Source: Pleionea mediterranea
Lineage (GTDB): Bacteria; Pseudomonadota; Gammaproteobacteria; Enterobacterales; Kangiellaceae
DNA: 64,000 nt
Assembly (NCBI RefSeq): GCF_003148745.1
Contig: NZ_QGGU01000002.1
Span: 186,001-250,000 of the forward strand
Reading direction: 5' to 3'
Positions 1 to 9,591 of this stretch are shown piece after piece. Under the pieces are notes generated by a model. That model had not been told where the DNA came from and made no database searches. It was given only the letters and a program-made list of their open reading frames with translations. Made by a program: the position numbers and the translations under genes. Within the stretch, counting starts at the first letter, position 1. Each line of letters begins with the position of its first letter.

Positions 1-274
1 ATGTGTAGCGTTTTTAAGCTTTGCGGCACTTTTAGGCTTGCGTTAACTCTAATGATCGAATGATTATATGATTTTGTGAATACTACCCAGTTTAAAAAGG
101 AGATCCAGAGTATTTTTTGGTATGCTTGCGTGTTTACGCCAATTGGGTGAACCTTGAGGTTCGCTAACAGGTGTTTGGCAAAGCGTCTGGATCGTCGCTG
201 GCAATTACAATAACTATAATGATAACAATGCCTTAGCCAATAATTTAACGGTTAGGTTAGGAATACTGAACAAC
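1..274. promoter_or_regulatory. Leader region upstream of gspC
   Basis: No coding region is supported here. A perfect -10 hexamer TATAAT lies at 215-220, but the -35 region 17 bases upstream is poor, so promoter activity is only a guess. A small perfect inverted repeat, GAACC-TTGA-GGTTC, lies at 149-162. The gene upstream of the window cannot be seen. Confidence 0.3.
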
Positions 275-1237
275 ATGCAAGTAAATGCAGCATTATTGAA
301 TCGACTGAACAAACCGGATCCCTGGATCAAGCTGGCCAGCGCTGCGTTGTTGGCTATTGCTTTGTATTTGTTGGCAAAACTGGTTTGGCTATGGGTTGAT
401 GCGTTTACCGCAGACTATAAAATTCCACCCATGGCGGCTAAACCGTCTTCCCAGCAAAGCACCCAGGCCAGTCAGGTATCCGTTGATGCGATAGTTAACA
501 AACATTTGTTTGGTGATGTGAATGCGGCTCCGGTGCAGCAGGAAGTGCAACAGGTTGAGGCCGAAGAAACCCGGTTGCCACTTAAGTTACGCGGTATATA
601 TGCCTCGACCAATGATAAGCGCGCCAGTGCAATTATTGAAGCTGGTGGTGGTCAACAGGATGTGTATTTTCTCGGTGATAAAATAAACGGTGGCCGTGGC
701 GCAGTTTTGCATCAGGTGCAGCCTACCAAAGTTATTTTGAATCGAAACGGTCAGCTGGAATCTCTGACACTTGAGCAGGAAGAATCTGCGTTCAGTGTTG
801 AAGAAGAGCGAACGACGGCCATTGAGTCACGTGCGCCAGCGGCTAAAGCCGGTAACCTTGTGGTGGATAATCCTCGAGTGACACGGGAATTAAATGAAAT
901 TCGCGATAAACTGCAATCGGATCCGGCCAGTTTAAAAGATTTGATGCGGTGGCAGCCGGTCATGGAAAACGGTGTATTGCAAGGTGTTAAAATTTCACCG
1001 GGAAAAGCGCGTCGATTGTTCCATGAATTAAAACTGCGTCGAAATGATGTGGTGACCAATATTAACGGTATTCCATTGAATGATCCGTCGCAACTGTTAA
1101 TGTTGCAACAAAACTTAACCGATGCGACGGAAATTAGCTTAACACTGTTACGAGACGGCCAATCGCAAGATTTAACCGTACGTTTAGACGGTGGCGATTC
1201 GCCCGATTTACGTGGTGGACGACGAGAAGAACGATAA
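275..1237 (+). CDS. gspC: Type II secretion system inner-membrane protein GspC
   Basis: GspC links the inner-membrane platform to the outer-membrane secretin. The 320-residue protein has a short cytoplasmic N-terminus and one membrane segment at about residues 20-42. A Pro/Gln/Ser linker follows, then the periplasmic HR domain at about 70-170 (LPLKLRGIYAS opens it), and a C-terminal PDZ-like domain at about 210-305 (GVLQGVKISPG, then NDVVTNINGIPL). This is the usual GspC order and length. It is the first gene of the gspC-N operon and lies 91 bases ahead of the gspD start chosen here. The C-terminus ends in a basic-acidic tail without known function. Confidence 0.93.
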   Translation: MQVNAALLNRLNKPDPWIKLASAALLAIALYLLAKLVWLWVDAFTADYKIPPMAAKPSSQQSTQASQVSVDAIVNKHLFGDVNAAPVQQEVQQVEAEETRLPLKLRGIYASTNDKRASAIIEAGGGQQDVYFLGDKINGGRGAVLHQVQPTKVILNRNGQLESLTLEQEESAFSVEEERTTAIESRAPAAKAGNLVVDNPRVTRELNEIRDKLQSDPASLKDLMRWQPVMENGVLQGVKISPGKARRLFHELKLRRNDVVTNINGIPLNDPSQLLMLQQNLTDATEISLTLLRDGQSQDLTVRLDGGDSPDLRGGRREER

Positions 1238-1328
1238 AAAATTATCCGGACCGGGTAGTGTAAAAACACGGTCAGGTTTGAATTGTTGAACAGGTATTTA
1301 TATGAAGTCGAGTTTTAGGGACCAACCC

Positions 1329-3449
1329 ATGTTGAAACAGTGCCTTGTGGCTCTTTTATTGCTGGCCTTTGTGCCTGCATCCTGGGCTGCCAAAGCCACG
1401 GTGAATTTAAAAGACACCGACATAAAAGTGTTTATTGAAACCGTTAGCCGGTTAACCGGCAAAACCATTATTCTCAGCGATCGCGTAAAGGGTAAAAAGG
1501 TTAATGTGATTTCACAAACCCCGCTGAATGAAGAAGAAATATGGGGCCTGTTTTTAAGTGTTTTAAAGCTGAATGATTTTGGTGTGGTTGAGCAGGGTAA
1601 CATCGTAAAAGTGATTCAGGATCAGGAAGTCAAACAAGACGCCACCCGAGTGGATGATGGAACCCTGGATGCGCCTGCCGATGAGCAGGTTACCCGCGTG
1701 ATCAAAGTGGAAAACGTAAACGTCACGCAACTGATGCCAGTGTTGCGTCAGTTAAGCCCTCAAAAAATGCACATGGGGCAGATTCGAGCCACTAACGTTA
1801 TTTTATTGCACGATTCAAAAGCCAACGTCGATCGTATTGTTAAAGTGATTGAACAAATTGATCATGAAAGCAACGAAGAAATTGAAGTGATTGAACTGCA
1901 GCACGCGGCAGCATCGGAAGTGGTGAATATTTTAGAGATGTTGCAAAAGCAGGATGCACAAAAAGATGTGGCGGCATCTGAGCCACGCTTTGTTGCCGAT
2001 GAGCGTACCAACTCTATTTTACTCAGTGCCGAAAAACGCGATCGATTACGATTGAGAGCCTTGATTGCCCGGCTTGACAGTGAAAACAGTTCCGACGGCA
2101 ACACCAAAGTTATTTATCTGAATTACGCCAAAGCCACAGAAGTGTCGCAATTGTTAGAAGGCGTTGGCGAGTCGATTGAAACCGACGATCCAAAAGTTAA
2201 GGCGCAAAAGCGAGCCTCCTCAAAACCTTATTCCATCAAAGCCCACGAAGACACCAACTCATTGGTGATCACGGCTCAGCCCGATATGTTGAAATCCTTT
2301 GAAGCGGTGATCCGTCAGCTGGATATTCGTCGCGCTCAGGTTCATGTTGAAGCAGTGATTGCCGAAGTCTCCGATGTGGGGTTAAAGCAACTGGGCGTGC
2401 AACTGTTATCGGTTGCCGGAGCTTTTACCAATTTTGGTAACACTGGCACTTCAATGGTTGGGGTTGGTCAGGGTATTGCTGCGCTTCGCGGTCAGGAAAC
2501 CGGCGGTGAGTTTGTGCGCGATGAAGACGGTAACGTGTTTCAAAATCCGGTACGACGCAACGGTGATAATGGCGCGGCGCTGGCACAAGCATTATCGGGA
2601 TCCCAGGGCGCAGTATTTGGCTTTGGTGAAACCGACTCAAACGGCGATCTGGAGTGGGGCGCATTAATTCAGGCGTTGGGTCGCGACACCGAATCAAATG
2701 TATTATCAACACCCAGTATTACCACGCTGGATAATGAAGAAGCATCCATCAGTGTTGGTCAGGAAGTGCCAATTGTGACCGGTAGTGCGCTTGGCAACAA
2801 TAACTCCAATCCGTTTCAAACGGTTGATCGAAAAGATGTAGGCATCCAGTTAAAAATTACGCCATTAATTAACGAAGGTAACTCCGTACGTTTACAGATT
2901 GAACAGGAAGTCTCTTCCATTGCTGGTACAACAGGCGCCGACATTATTACCAATAAACGAAAAATCACCACCACGGTTCAAGTGAATGATGGTGGCATGG
3001 TGGTACTGGGTGGATTGATAGATGAAGATATACAAGAAAGTACGGAAAAGGTGCCCGTTTTAGGTGATATTCCATTGATTGGCAGTTTATTTTCGTCCAA
3101 TCGAACCACCAAAACCAAACGTAATTTAATGGTATTTATTCGACCCAAAATTCTGCGCGATGACTCCAGCATTCATCAGCTCAGTTCGCGTAAATATAAT
3201 TACATTCGCGGTAAACAGTTGGATATGCGCGCTAAAGGCGTTTCATTAATGAGTGATGAAGATACGCCATTATTGCCTGAATGGGATGACAGTCTGGCAT
3301 TGCCTCCCTCATTTGAAGACAGCATGAAAAAGTCGGAGGACGATAGGTTTCCACTGATTCATTCCGATAAAAATCAGGCCGAAAAAGACAAAGCGGCGAC
3401 TAAAGATGAGTCCTCGTCAGATAAAGAGAACACGGACAATGGCAACTGA
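1329..3449 (+). CDS. gspD: Type II secretion system secretin GspD
   Basis: GspD forms the outer-membrane channel. I prefer the ATG at 1329 over the one at 1302: it places a clean signal peptide ([21 protein letters not shown]) at the very N-terminus and has AGGGA seven bases upstream. N0-N3 domains fill about residues 22-330. The secretin barrel follows, with the hallmark [14 protein letters not shown] near its end. The C-terminal 90 residues are acidic and lysine-rich, where an S-domain binding a pilotin would sit. No gspS pilotin gene is in the window. The 3' end overlaps gspE by 11 bases. Confidence 0.95.
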   Translation: MLKQCLVALLLLAFVPASWAAKATVNLKDTDIKVFIETVSRLTGKTIILSDRVKGKKVNVISQTPLNEEEIWGLFLSVLKLNDFGVVEQGNIVKVIQDQEVKQDATRVDDGTLDAPADEQVTRVIKVENVNVTQLMPVLRQLSPQKMHMGQIRATNVILLHDSKANVDRIVKVIEQIDHESNEEIEVIELQHAAASEVVNILEMLQKQDAQKDVAASEPRFVADERTNSILLSAEKRDRLRLRALIARLDSENSSDGNTKVIYLNYAKATEVSQLLEGVGESIETDDPKVKAQKRASSKPYSIKAHEDTNSLVITAQPDMLKSFEAVIRQLDIRRAQVHVEAVIAEVSDVGLKQLGVQLLSVAGAFTNFGNTGTSMVGVGQGIAALRGQETGGEFVRDEDGNVFQNPVRRNGDNGAALAQALSGSQGAVFGFGETDSNGDLEWGALIQALGRDTESNVLSTPSITTLDNEEASISVGQEVPIVTGSALGNNNSNPFQTVDRKDVGIQLKITPLINEGNSVRLQIEQEVSSIAGTTGADIITNKRKITTTVQVNDGGMVVLGGLIDEDIQESTEKVPVLGDIPLIGSLFSSNRTTKTKRNLMVFIRPKILRDDSSIHQLSSRKYNYIRGKQLDMRAKGVSLMSDEDTPLLPEWDDSLALPPSFEDSMKKSEDDRFPLIHSDKNQAEKDKAATKDESSSDKENTDNGN

Positions 3450-5022
3450 GTTAGCGTCTGGCGAGCAAGACATTCTGGCGGATGAGGCCATGCAGCCCGC
3501 CATTGAATCGGATACTCTCGATAGCCCTGATCTGGTGAGTGATGAGGGCATTATTCACGCCCGTCTGCCGTTTGGTTTTGCCAGACGTCAGGGCATTGTT
3601 GTGATTGATGATAAGGCCGAGCCAGCACTGGTGATCACCCGTCATAATGTGTCTCGCGATGCGGTGATCGAAGTGCGCCGATTTCTTGATCGGGCCATGT
3701 CATTAAAAGCCGTCTCGGACGAAGAATTTGAACAGCATCTTGGCGCGGTTTATCAGAACGACAGTTCAGAAGCCATGCAGGCCATGGAAGACATTGGCGA
3801 AGAGATGGATCTGTTCCGGTTGGCCGAAGAGCTGCCAGAAACCGAAGACTTATTGGAAAATGAAGACGATGCGCCGATCATAAAGTTGATCAATGCGTTG
3901 TTGACCGAGGCGATCAAAGAAAGCGCTTCGGATATTCACATAGAAACCTTCGAAAAAGAATTAAAAGTCCGTTTTCGGATCGACGGTGTGTTGCGAGAAG
4001 TACTGTCACCGGGACGTAAGTTGGCGCCTTTATTGGTGTCGCGTATTAAAGTTATGGCGAAGTTAGACATCGCCGAAAAACGTATTCCGCAAGACGGCCG
4101 TATTGCCCTTCGCATTGCCAACCGCGCGGTGGATGTGCGGGTTTCAACCATGCCATCGAGCCATGGAGAGCGGGTGGTATTGCGATTACTCGACAAGCAG
4201 GCGGGTCGACTCGACTTTTCTCATCTGGGTATGCCGGAAAGTCTGATGAAGCAAATGAGCAATATTCTGCATAAACCCCACGGCATTATTTTGGTTACCG
4301 GCCCTACCGGTTCCGGTAAAACCACCACGCTTTACGCCGGTTTAACCATGTTAAACAGCAAACAACGTAATATTTTGACGGTGGAAGATCCGGTGGAATA
4401 CCTGCTCGATGGCATTGGTCAGACACAGGTTAATACCAAAGTGGACATGACCTTTGCCCGTGGCCTGCGCGCTATTTTGCGTCAGGATCCCGATGTGGTG
4501 ATGGTGGGTGAGATTCGAGATCTGGAAACCGCGCAAATTGCAGTGCAAGCATCATTAACCGGACATCTGGTGTTATCGACATTACACACCAACACGGCGG
4601 TTGGTGCTGTAACGCGGCTGGTGGACATGGGGGTCGAACCCTTCCTGTTATCTTCATCGATGCTTGGCGTATTGGCGCAACGACTGGTACGAACCTTATG
4701 CAAAGACTGTAAAGAAGGTTACATCGCGGATCAAAAAGAATGCGAACTGATGGGCTTTGATGTTGCAAATCCGCCAACCATTTATCGCGCAACCGGTTGT
4801 GAAGAATGTCGTCACCTGGGTTACAAAGGACGACAGGGATTATTTGAATTATTACTGGTGGATGATGAGATGCGCACCATGATCCATAACGGTGACAGTG
4901 AGCAGTCCATCGAGCGGCACGCGCGAAAGTTCAGTCCATCGATTCGCGTCGATGGGCGTGACCGTGTACTGGAAGGCATGACCACTGTTGAAGAAGTGCT
5001 TCGGGTAACTCGGGAAGACTGA
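3439..5022 (+). CDS. gspE: Type II secretion system ATPase GspE
   Basis: GspE is the cytoplasmic hexameric ATPase that powers pseudopilus assembly. I start it at the ATG at 3439 (MATELASG), with AAAGAG about ten bases upstream; an in-frame ATG at 3406 would only add residues inside gspD. Walker [11 protein letters not shown] is at about residue 288, and the Walker B/Asp region with VVMVGEIRD is at about 353. The tetracysteine zinc motif typical of GspE is present (CKDC at about 421 and CEEC at about 454). The stop codon overlaps the gspF start as TGATG, so the two are translationally coupled. Confidence 0.96.
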   Translation: MATELASGEQDILADEAMQPAIESDTLDSPDLVSDEGIIHARLPFGFARRQGIVVIDDKAEPALVITRHNVSRDAVIEVRRFLDRAMSLKAVSDEEFEQHLGAVYQNDSSEAMQAMEDIGEEMDLFRLAEELPETEDLLENEDDAPIIKLINALLTEAIKESASDIHIETFEKELKVRFRIDGVLREVLSPGRKLAPLLVSRIKVMAKLDIAEKRIPQDGRIALRIANRAVDVRVSTMPSSHGERVVLRLLDKQAGRLDFSHLGMPESLMKQMSNILHKPHGIILVTGPTGSGKTTTLYAGLTMLNSKQRNILTVEDPVEYLLDGIGQTQVNTKVDMTFARGLRAILRQDPDVVMVGEIRDLETAQIAVQASLTGHLVLSTLHTNTAVGAVTRLVDMGVEPFLLSSSMLGVLAQRLVRTLCKDCKEGYIADQKECELMGFDVANPPTIYRATGCEECRHLGYKGRQGLFELLLVDDEMRTMIHNGDSEQSIERHARKFSPSIRVDGRDRVLEGMTTVEEVLRVTRED

Positions 5023-6245
5023 TGGCTGCATTTGAGTACACAGCGCTCGACGTAAAAGGGCGCCAGAAAAAAGGCATACTCGAAGGCGATACGCCGCGAC
5101 AGATTCGTCAGAACCTGCGTGACAAAGGTTTGGCGCCTTTGAGCGTTGAAGCGGTAACCGAAAAACATCGAAAACAGCAATCGCGTAAGCCATTGTTTTC
5201 TGCGCCGGGTATGAGCGCCGCCGATCTGGCGTTGATCACCCGACAAATTGCTACCCTGATTAACGCCGCTATTCCGGTGGAAGAATCATTAAAAGCAGTG
5301 GCTGATCAGTGTGAAAAACCAAAACATCAAACCATTATGATGGGTGTTCGTTCCCGAGTGGTTGAAGGTCATATGTTGGCCGATGCGTTACGGGAATATC
5401 CGCGCGTGTTTGATGATCTTTATTGTTCAATGGTGGCGGCAGGAGAGAAGTCTGGTCATCTTGATTCGGTACTGGATCGACTCGCCGATTACACCGAACG
5501 CCGACAGGAAATGAAATCGAAAGTCTCTTCCGCCATGGCTTACCCTATGATTTTGGGTGTAGTGAGTTTTCTGGTGATCATCTTTTTATTGTCTTACGTA
5601 GTGCCAAAAATTGTCGAACAGTACCGCGATATGGGCGGCGAGTTGCCCGGCTTAACCCAGGCGCTCATTACCACCAGTGATTTTGTGATTGATAATGGTG
5701 TGTTTGTCGGGCTCGGAATTTTTGCCTTGATTGCTGGCTTCAAAACATTATTAAGAAATCCGAAACGCTTAAAGCGATGGCATCAGTCGATTTTAAAATT
5801 GCCGCTGTTTGGTCGCGTCAGCCGAAATGTAAATGCGGCGCGTTTTGCCCGTACCTTATCCATATTGAATTCCAGTTCGGTGCCTTTATTGGAAGCGTTA
5901 AAAATCTCCGGTGATGTAATGACCAACATTGAACTGAAAGAAGCGGTGCATGAAGCGACCTTTAAAGTTCGCGAAGGTACATCGCTTAAAGCGTCATTGC
6001 AGTCGACCGGACACTTCCCGCCGATGATGTTGCACATGATTGGCAGCGGTGAAGCTTCCGGTGAGCTGGATCGAATGCTGGAAAAAGCAGCCGACAATCA
6101 GGATCGACAATTCGAATCACTGGTGGGTGTGATCACCACCATGATTGGGCCGTTAATGATCCTGTTTATGGGTGGTTTTGTACTGACAATTGTACTGGCA
6201 ATTTTATTACCCATATTCCAGATGAATCAATTGATGAGTGGTTAG
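5022..6245 (+). CDS. gspF: Type II secretion system inner-membrane protein GspF
   Basis: GspF is the polytopic platform protein that couples GspE to pseudopilin assembly. The 407-residue sequence begins [10 protein letters not shown], the usual start of the family. It carries two T2SF domains, with membrane segments at about residues 170-195, 222-240 and 370-397. Its length is normal. The start codon overlaps the gspE stop by one base. A 102-base gap follows before gspG, with a GCTTTG/CAAAGC inverted repeat at 6285-6303; gaps at this point are common because the major pseudopilin needs higher expression. Confidence 0.95.
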   Translation: MAAFEYTALDVKGRQKKGILEGDTPRQIRQNLRDKGLAPLSVEAVTEKHRKQQSRKPLFSAPGMSAADLALITRQIATLINAAIPVEESLKAVADQCEKPKHQTIMMGVRSRVVEGHMLADALREYPRVFDDLYCSMVAAGEKSGHLDSVLDRLADYTERRQEMKSKVSSAMAYPMILGVVSFLVIIFLLSYVVPKIVEQYRDMGGELPGLTQALITTSDFVIDNGVFVGLGIFALIAGFKTLLRNPKRLKRWHQSILKLPLFGRVSRNVNAARFARTLSILNSSSVPLLEALKISGDVMTNIELKEAVHEATFKVREGTSLKASLQSTGHFPPMMLHMIGSGEASGELDRMLEKAADNQDRQFESLVGVITTMIGPLMILFMGGFVLTIVLAILLPIFQMNQLMSG

Positions 6246-6347
6246 TGCAACACGCTAGCAACAAATTTTTTCTATCGAATAGACGCTTTGTAACAAACAA
6301 AGCCATAACAATAAATGTTTGACCTAAATACTTTTTGGAGTAGATAA

Positions 6348-6809
6348 ATGCGACAACAACGCGGTTTTTCCTTAATGGAAATTTTGATTGCCCTGGTTAT
6401 CATCGGCATTCTGGGTGCTTTTGTATTGCAAAATTTTGGTGGTGAAGTAACCAAAGCTCGTTACACCAAATTAAAGGCCGACTTTCAAACCATAGAAAGT
6501 GCGTTAATGCGTTATTACAACGACAATGGTTTTTATCCGACCAGCGAGCAGGGATTACAGGCGTTAACACAAAAGCCGGAAAGCAATCCTGAGCCTAATA
6601 ACTACCCTCGTAACGGTTATATTGCAAAAATGCAAAAAGATCCCTGGGGTAATGATTATCTTTACTTATCACCTGCGGAATATGGCGAAGGCGATTATGA
6701 AATTATTTCACTGGGCGCAGACGGTCAGGAAGGTGGACAAGATCAAAGTACCGATATTGCCAACTGGAATGTCGATGAAGTCATGGCTGCCATGAACGAA
6801 GAACAATAA
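6348..6809 (+). CDS. gspG: Type II secretion major pseudopilin GspG
   Basis: GspG is the main subunit of the pseudopilus. The class III leader is short (MRQQRG), with cleavage before FSLMEILIAL; Glu lies at +5 of the mature protein. The C-terminal domain holds the calcium-loop region typical of GspG (LSPAEYGEGDYEIISLGADGQ) and the conserved PWGNDY. A GGAG ribosome site sits nine bases before the ATG. Processing needs a prepilin peptidase (GspO/PilD), which is not encoded in this window. Confidence 0.96.
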   Translation: MRQQRGFSLMEILIALVIIGILGAFVLQNFGGEVTKARYTKLKADFQTIESALMRYYNDNGFYPTSEQGLQALTQKPESNPEPNNYPRNGYIAKMQKDPWGNDYLYLSPAEYGEGDYEIISLGADGQEGGQDQSTDIANWNVDEVMAAMNEEQ

Positions 6810-6820
6810 TTGATTGAGTC

Positions 6821-7489
6821 ATGACTTTTCCGTTGCCCGCGAAAATTATTCAATCTTTTTTCACTTCTTCAGTGAGAAAGCCAGCGGTTGCTGGCTTTTC
6901 GTTAATTGAGGTATTGATTGCTCTGGTTATCGGCGCATTATTAATTTCGCTGGCGACTCTGGCTTTTGGCGATCCGAAAAAAGAAGAGTTGGAAAAGCAG
7001 GCATTTCGTTTATACGCATTAATAAAACAGGCGCAAGATGAAACATTATTGCGTGGTCTTGATATTGGTATTCGTATCGAGAAACAAAAATACTCTTTCT
7101 TATTGTACGACGCAGAGAACGATAAGTGGCTGCCAATAACCGACGATGATTTTTTTACCGAAAAAGAAATTCCCGAATCATTGGAAGTGAAAGTTGTGGT
7201 GGATGGCACCACGTTATTTTCTGAAGACGAGGATGATGTTGATATTTTCGAAGAAGACGTGGATATTTTCGAAGATGGTGATCAACCGAAAGTGGAACCA
7301 CCACAAATTTATATTTTGTCGTCCGGTGAAATGAATGACTTTCACATTGCCATTGGCTGGACCGATGAAGATCCCCGATATTTTTTAATTACCGGAACCA
7401 TGCTTGGCGAAGTTCAACTGGACGGACCCATGACGGGTAATTTACGCGATGAGGTTAACAGCGATGATCTGCCTGATCTCGACGTCTGA
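6821..7489 (+). CDS. gspH: Type II secretion minor pseudopilin GspH
   Basis: GspH is a minor pseudopilin of the pseudopilus tip complex. The prepilin motif GFSLIEVLIAL is clear, but from the ATG at 6821 the leader is 25 residues, longer than usual. A GTG at 6872 would give an eight-residue leader, although I see no ribosome site for it. The mature part holds an acidic insert with a seven-residue duplication (DVDIFEE, DVDIFED) at about residues 139-152. The 3' end overlaps gspI by 26 bases. Confidence 0.88.
   Translation: MTFPLPAKIIQSFFTSSVRKPAVAGFSLIEVLIALVIGALLISLATLAFGDPKKEELEKQAFRLYALIKQAQDETLLRGLDIGIRIEKQKYSFLLYDAENDKWLPITDDDFFTEKEIPESLEVKVVVDGTTLFSEDEDDVDIFEEDVDIFEDGDQPKVEPPQIYILSSGEMNDFHIAIGWTDEDPRYFLITGTMLGEVQLDGPMTGNLRDEVNSDDLPDLDV
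7235..7276 (+). repeat. In-frame 21-bp tandem duplication in gspH
   Basis: Two adjacent 21-base units at 7235-7255 and 7256-7276 differ at only a few positions and encode DVDIFEE and DVDIFED. They enlarge an acidic surface loop without changing the frame. Confidence 0.85.
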
Positions 7490-7898
7490 GCAATCGCGTT
7501 TAAACAATTCCCGAGTCAGTGGCTTTACTTTACTGGAAGTTTTGATTGCCATGGCGGTTCTGGCACTGGCGTTAATGGCCTTAAGCGGCTCAATGAATCA
7601 GGCAATAAAAAATCAAATCCACCATAAGGACACTACACTGGCGCATTATGTGGCCATGTATCATCTTGGGGATATGAGATTGGAAGAGCCCTTTCCTGAG
7701 CTTGGAACCACCCGTGGCGATATCGTTATGCTGAATCGTGAGTGGCGCTGGACTCAGTCAGTGTTAAAAACAACGGAAGAAAACTTACGCCGAATTGAAG
7801 TGTCGGTAGCGCGCAAGGAAGAACCCGATTATCAACTGTCAAAAATCATTGCGTTTGCCGGTAACAATAACGAGAAAAAAAACGGGACCAGGCGTTAA
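7464..7898 (+). CDS. gspI: Type II secretion minor pseudopilin GspI
   Basis: GspI nucleates the minor pseudopilin tip together with GspJ and GspK. The prepilin motif GFTLLEVLIAMAVLALAL is near the N-terminus. I start at the ATG at 7464 because GAGG sits nine bases upstream; the ATG at 7449 lacks such a site. The leader is still about 20 residues. The remaining domain, about 110 residues, has the size and REWRW-like core of the family. It overlaps gspH by 26 bases and ends six bases before gspJ. Confidence 0.9.
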   Translation: MICLISTSEQSRLNNSRVSGFTLLEVLIAMAVLALALMALSGSMNQAIKNQIHHKDTTLAHYVAMYHLGDMRLEEPFPELGTTRGDIVMLNREWRWTQSVLKTTEENLRRIEVSVARKEEPDYQLSKIIAFAGNNNEKKNGTRR

Positions 7899-7903
7899 TC
7901 GGT

Positions 7904-8530
7904 ATGAAGCATTTTAATCGCCAAACGGCTTTTACACTGATTGAAGTTCTGATTGCGGTCGCTATCACGGCATTTATTGCGGTTTCGGCCTTTGCCATTA
8001 TGAATCAGGCCATAGGCACCCAAGAAAGCGCAGAAAATAATGACGCCCGACTAGCAGAGTTGCAGCGGGCGATGAATCGTATTTCAATGGATCTGCAGCA
8101 ACTGGCCGATCGGCAGGTTCGAAATCAATACGGCGATTTGATGCCAATGTTAATGGGTGATAAAAGTGCCGAAGATACCTACCTCAGTTTTACAAGGCAG
8201 GGCAAACGAAATCCGGCTAATTTACCGCGAACTGAAATGGAACGAGTCACTTACCGATTGGAAGAGGATCAGTTGATCCGTGAGCAATGGGTGGTACTGG
8301 ACATTGTTTCCGAAGATCAAATTTTAAAACGCCCCATACTCGAAGGTGTGCTCAAGTTTGAAGTTGAGTTTTACAGTGAAGAACAGTGGGTCGACAGTTG
8401 GCCACAATCCGATATTGGTAATCTCGATAACAACGAGATTCGTACCATCAAGCCCGGCGCAGTAAAAATTACTCTTGAGCTGGACGATTTGGGCGAGTTA
8501 ATCCAGATATACCCATTGGGGATTGGCTGA
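7904..8530 (+). CDS. gspJ: Type II secretion minor pseudopilin GspJ
   Basis: GspJ is part of the GspI-J-K tip complex. The leader MKHFNRQTA precedes FTLIEVLIAVAI, with Ala rather than Gly at the cleavage site, which prepilin peptidases accept. The 208-residue length and the region LQRAMNRISMDLQQLADR fit GspJ. The stop codon overlaps the gspK start in TGATG. Confidence 0.93.
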   Translation: MKHFNRQTAFTLIEVLIAVAITAFIAVSAFAIMNQAIGTQESAENNDARLAELQRAMNRISMDLQQLADRQVRNQYGDLMPMLMGDKSAEDTYLSFTRQGKRNPANLPRTEMERVTYRLEEDQLIREQWVVLDIVSEDQILKRPILEGVLKFEVEFYSEEQWVDSWPQSDIGNLDNNEIRTIKPGAVKITLELDDLGELIQIYPLGIG

Positions 8531-9591
8531 TGCAACGGCAATCCGGCGTGACTCTTTTAATCGTTCTGGTCGTGGTGGCACTGGCGACCTTAGTGGCTGC
8601 GCAATTGATCGAGCACACAACATACAGTGAGCGCAGAACAACATTAATGTTAAGTCGCGATCAGGCTTACCAACTGGCACTGGGCGGCGAAGCGCTGGCC
8701 AGTTTGTGGCTGTCAAAAGGGTTTGATAAAGAAAGTGACACCGTGCATCTGAATCAACCCTGGGCAACCACACCGTTTCAATTTCCGATTGAAGGCGGCA
8801 TGATTAACGGCACCGTTATTGATGCGCAAAGTTGTTTTAATCTTAACTCTTTGCACCCGGAAGCGGATGAAAATCAATCCTCAGGAGGCACACCTGCCCC
8901 GGGTAGTGGTGGTCCAAGAGTTGATCCAAATGCTGGAACAAGAACTGGTGGACAACCTCCCGGATTAAAAAAAGATAAAGATCATTTGTTGTTTGAACAA
9001 CTGATAAATGAAGTGCTTAAACAGTCTGAAATCAGTGGTGTCACACCGGAATCACTCAGTGCACCGGTGATTGACTGGATCGATAATGATATACAGCCTT
9101 TAGGTATTGATGGCGCAGAAGATATGCTCTACACCGGTTTTGAGGTGCCCTACCGTACCGCTAACAGCCCTTTTGCAAGTGCCTCTGAACTGCGAGTGGT
9201 TAAAGGTTATTCTGCGAAAATTTATCGGGCAATGAAAGATTTGGTCTGTGTGCTGCCAGATATTAACGTCAATAAAATCAATGTGAATACGGTATTGCCG
9301 GAAAACGCTGCTGTGCTTGCGGCCGTTACCGGAATGAGCCTGAGCAATGCGCAGGAAATACTCGGTAATATACCCGAAGAAGGGTACGATATGAGTTCCT
9401 TTAAGCAGCAACTCGGTAATGATAATAGAATTGATACGTCGCGAATTGATTTTACCAGTCAACATTTTTTGATTAGCATTGAAGTGGATTTTAAAGGCGC
9501 TAAATTTCGCATGAAGTCTTTGGTAAAGCGAGAAAGCTCACAAGGTGATGCGCCGTTTCGTGTGGTAACACGATATTTTGGAGAGTTTTGA
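8530..9591 (+). CDS. gspK: Type II secretion atypical pseudopilin GspK
   Basis: GspK caps the pseudopilus. The leader MQRQSG precedes VTLLIVLVVVALATLVA. As is usual for GspK, the residue at +5 is not Glu. The large alpha-domain follows, with conserved SAPVIDWID and INVNTV. A Gly/Pro-rich low-complexity insert occupies about residues 117-145. The length of 353 residues is typical. It is coupled to gspJ and gspL by one-base overlaps. Confidence 0.94.
   Translation: MQRQSGVTLLIVLVVVALATLVAAQLIEHTTYSERRTTLMLSRDQAYQLALGGEALASLWLSKGFDKESDTVHLNQPWATTPFQFPIEGGMINGTVIDAQSCFNLNSLHPEADENQSSGGTPAPGSGGPRVDPNAGTRTGGQPPGLKKDKDHLLFEQLINEVLKQSEISGVTPESLSAPVIDWIDNDIQPLGIDGAEDMLYTGFEVPYRTANSPFASASELRVVKGYSAKIYRAMKDLVCVLPDINVNKINVNTVLPENAAVLAAVTGMSLSNAQEILGNIPEEGYDMSSFKQQLGNDNRIDTSRIDFTSQHFLISIEVDFKGAKFRMKSLVKRESSQGDAPFRVVTRYFGEF

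Noticed and set aside
751-1269. 172-codon minus-strand frame opposite gspC
   Set aside because: Antisense shadow of gspC; Ser/Arg-rich composition, no start signals, while the plus-strand gene has clear domains.
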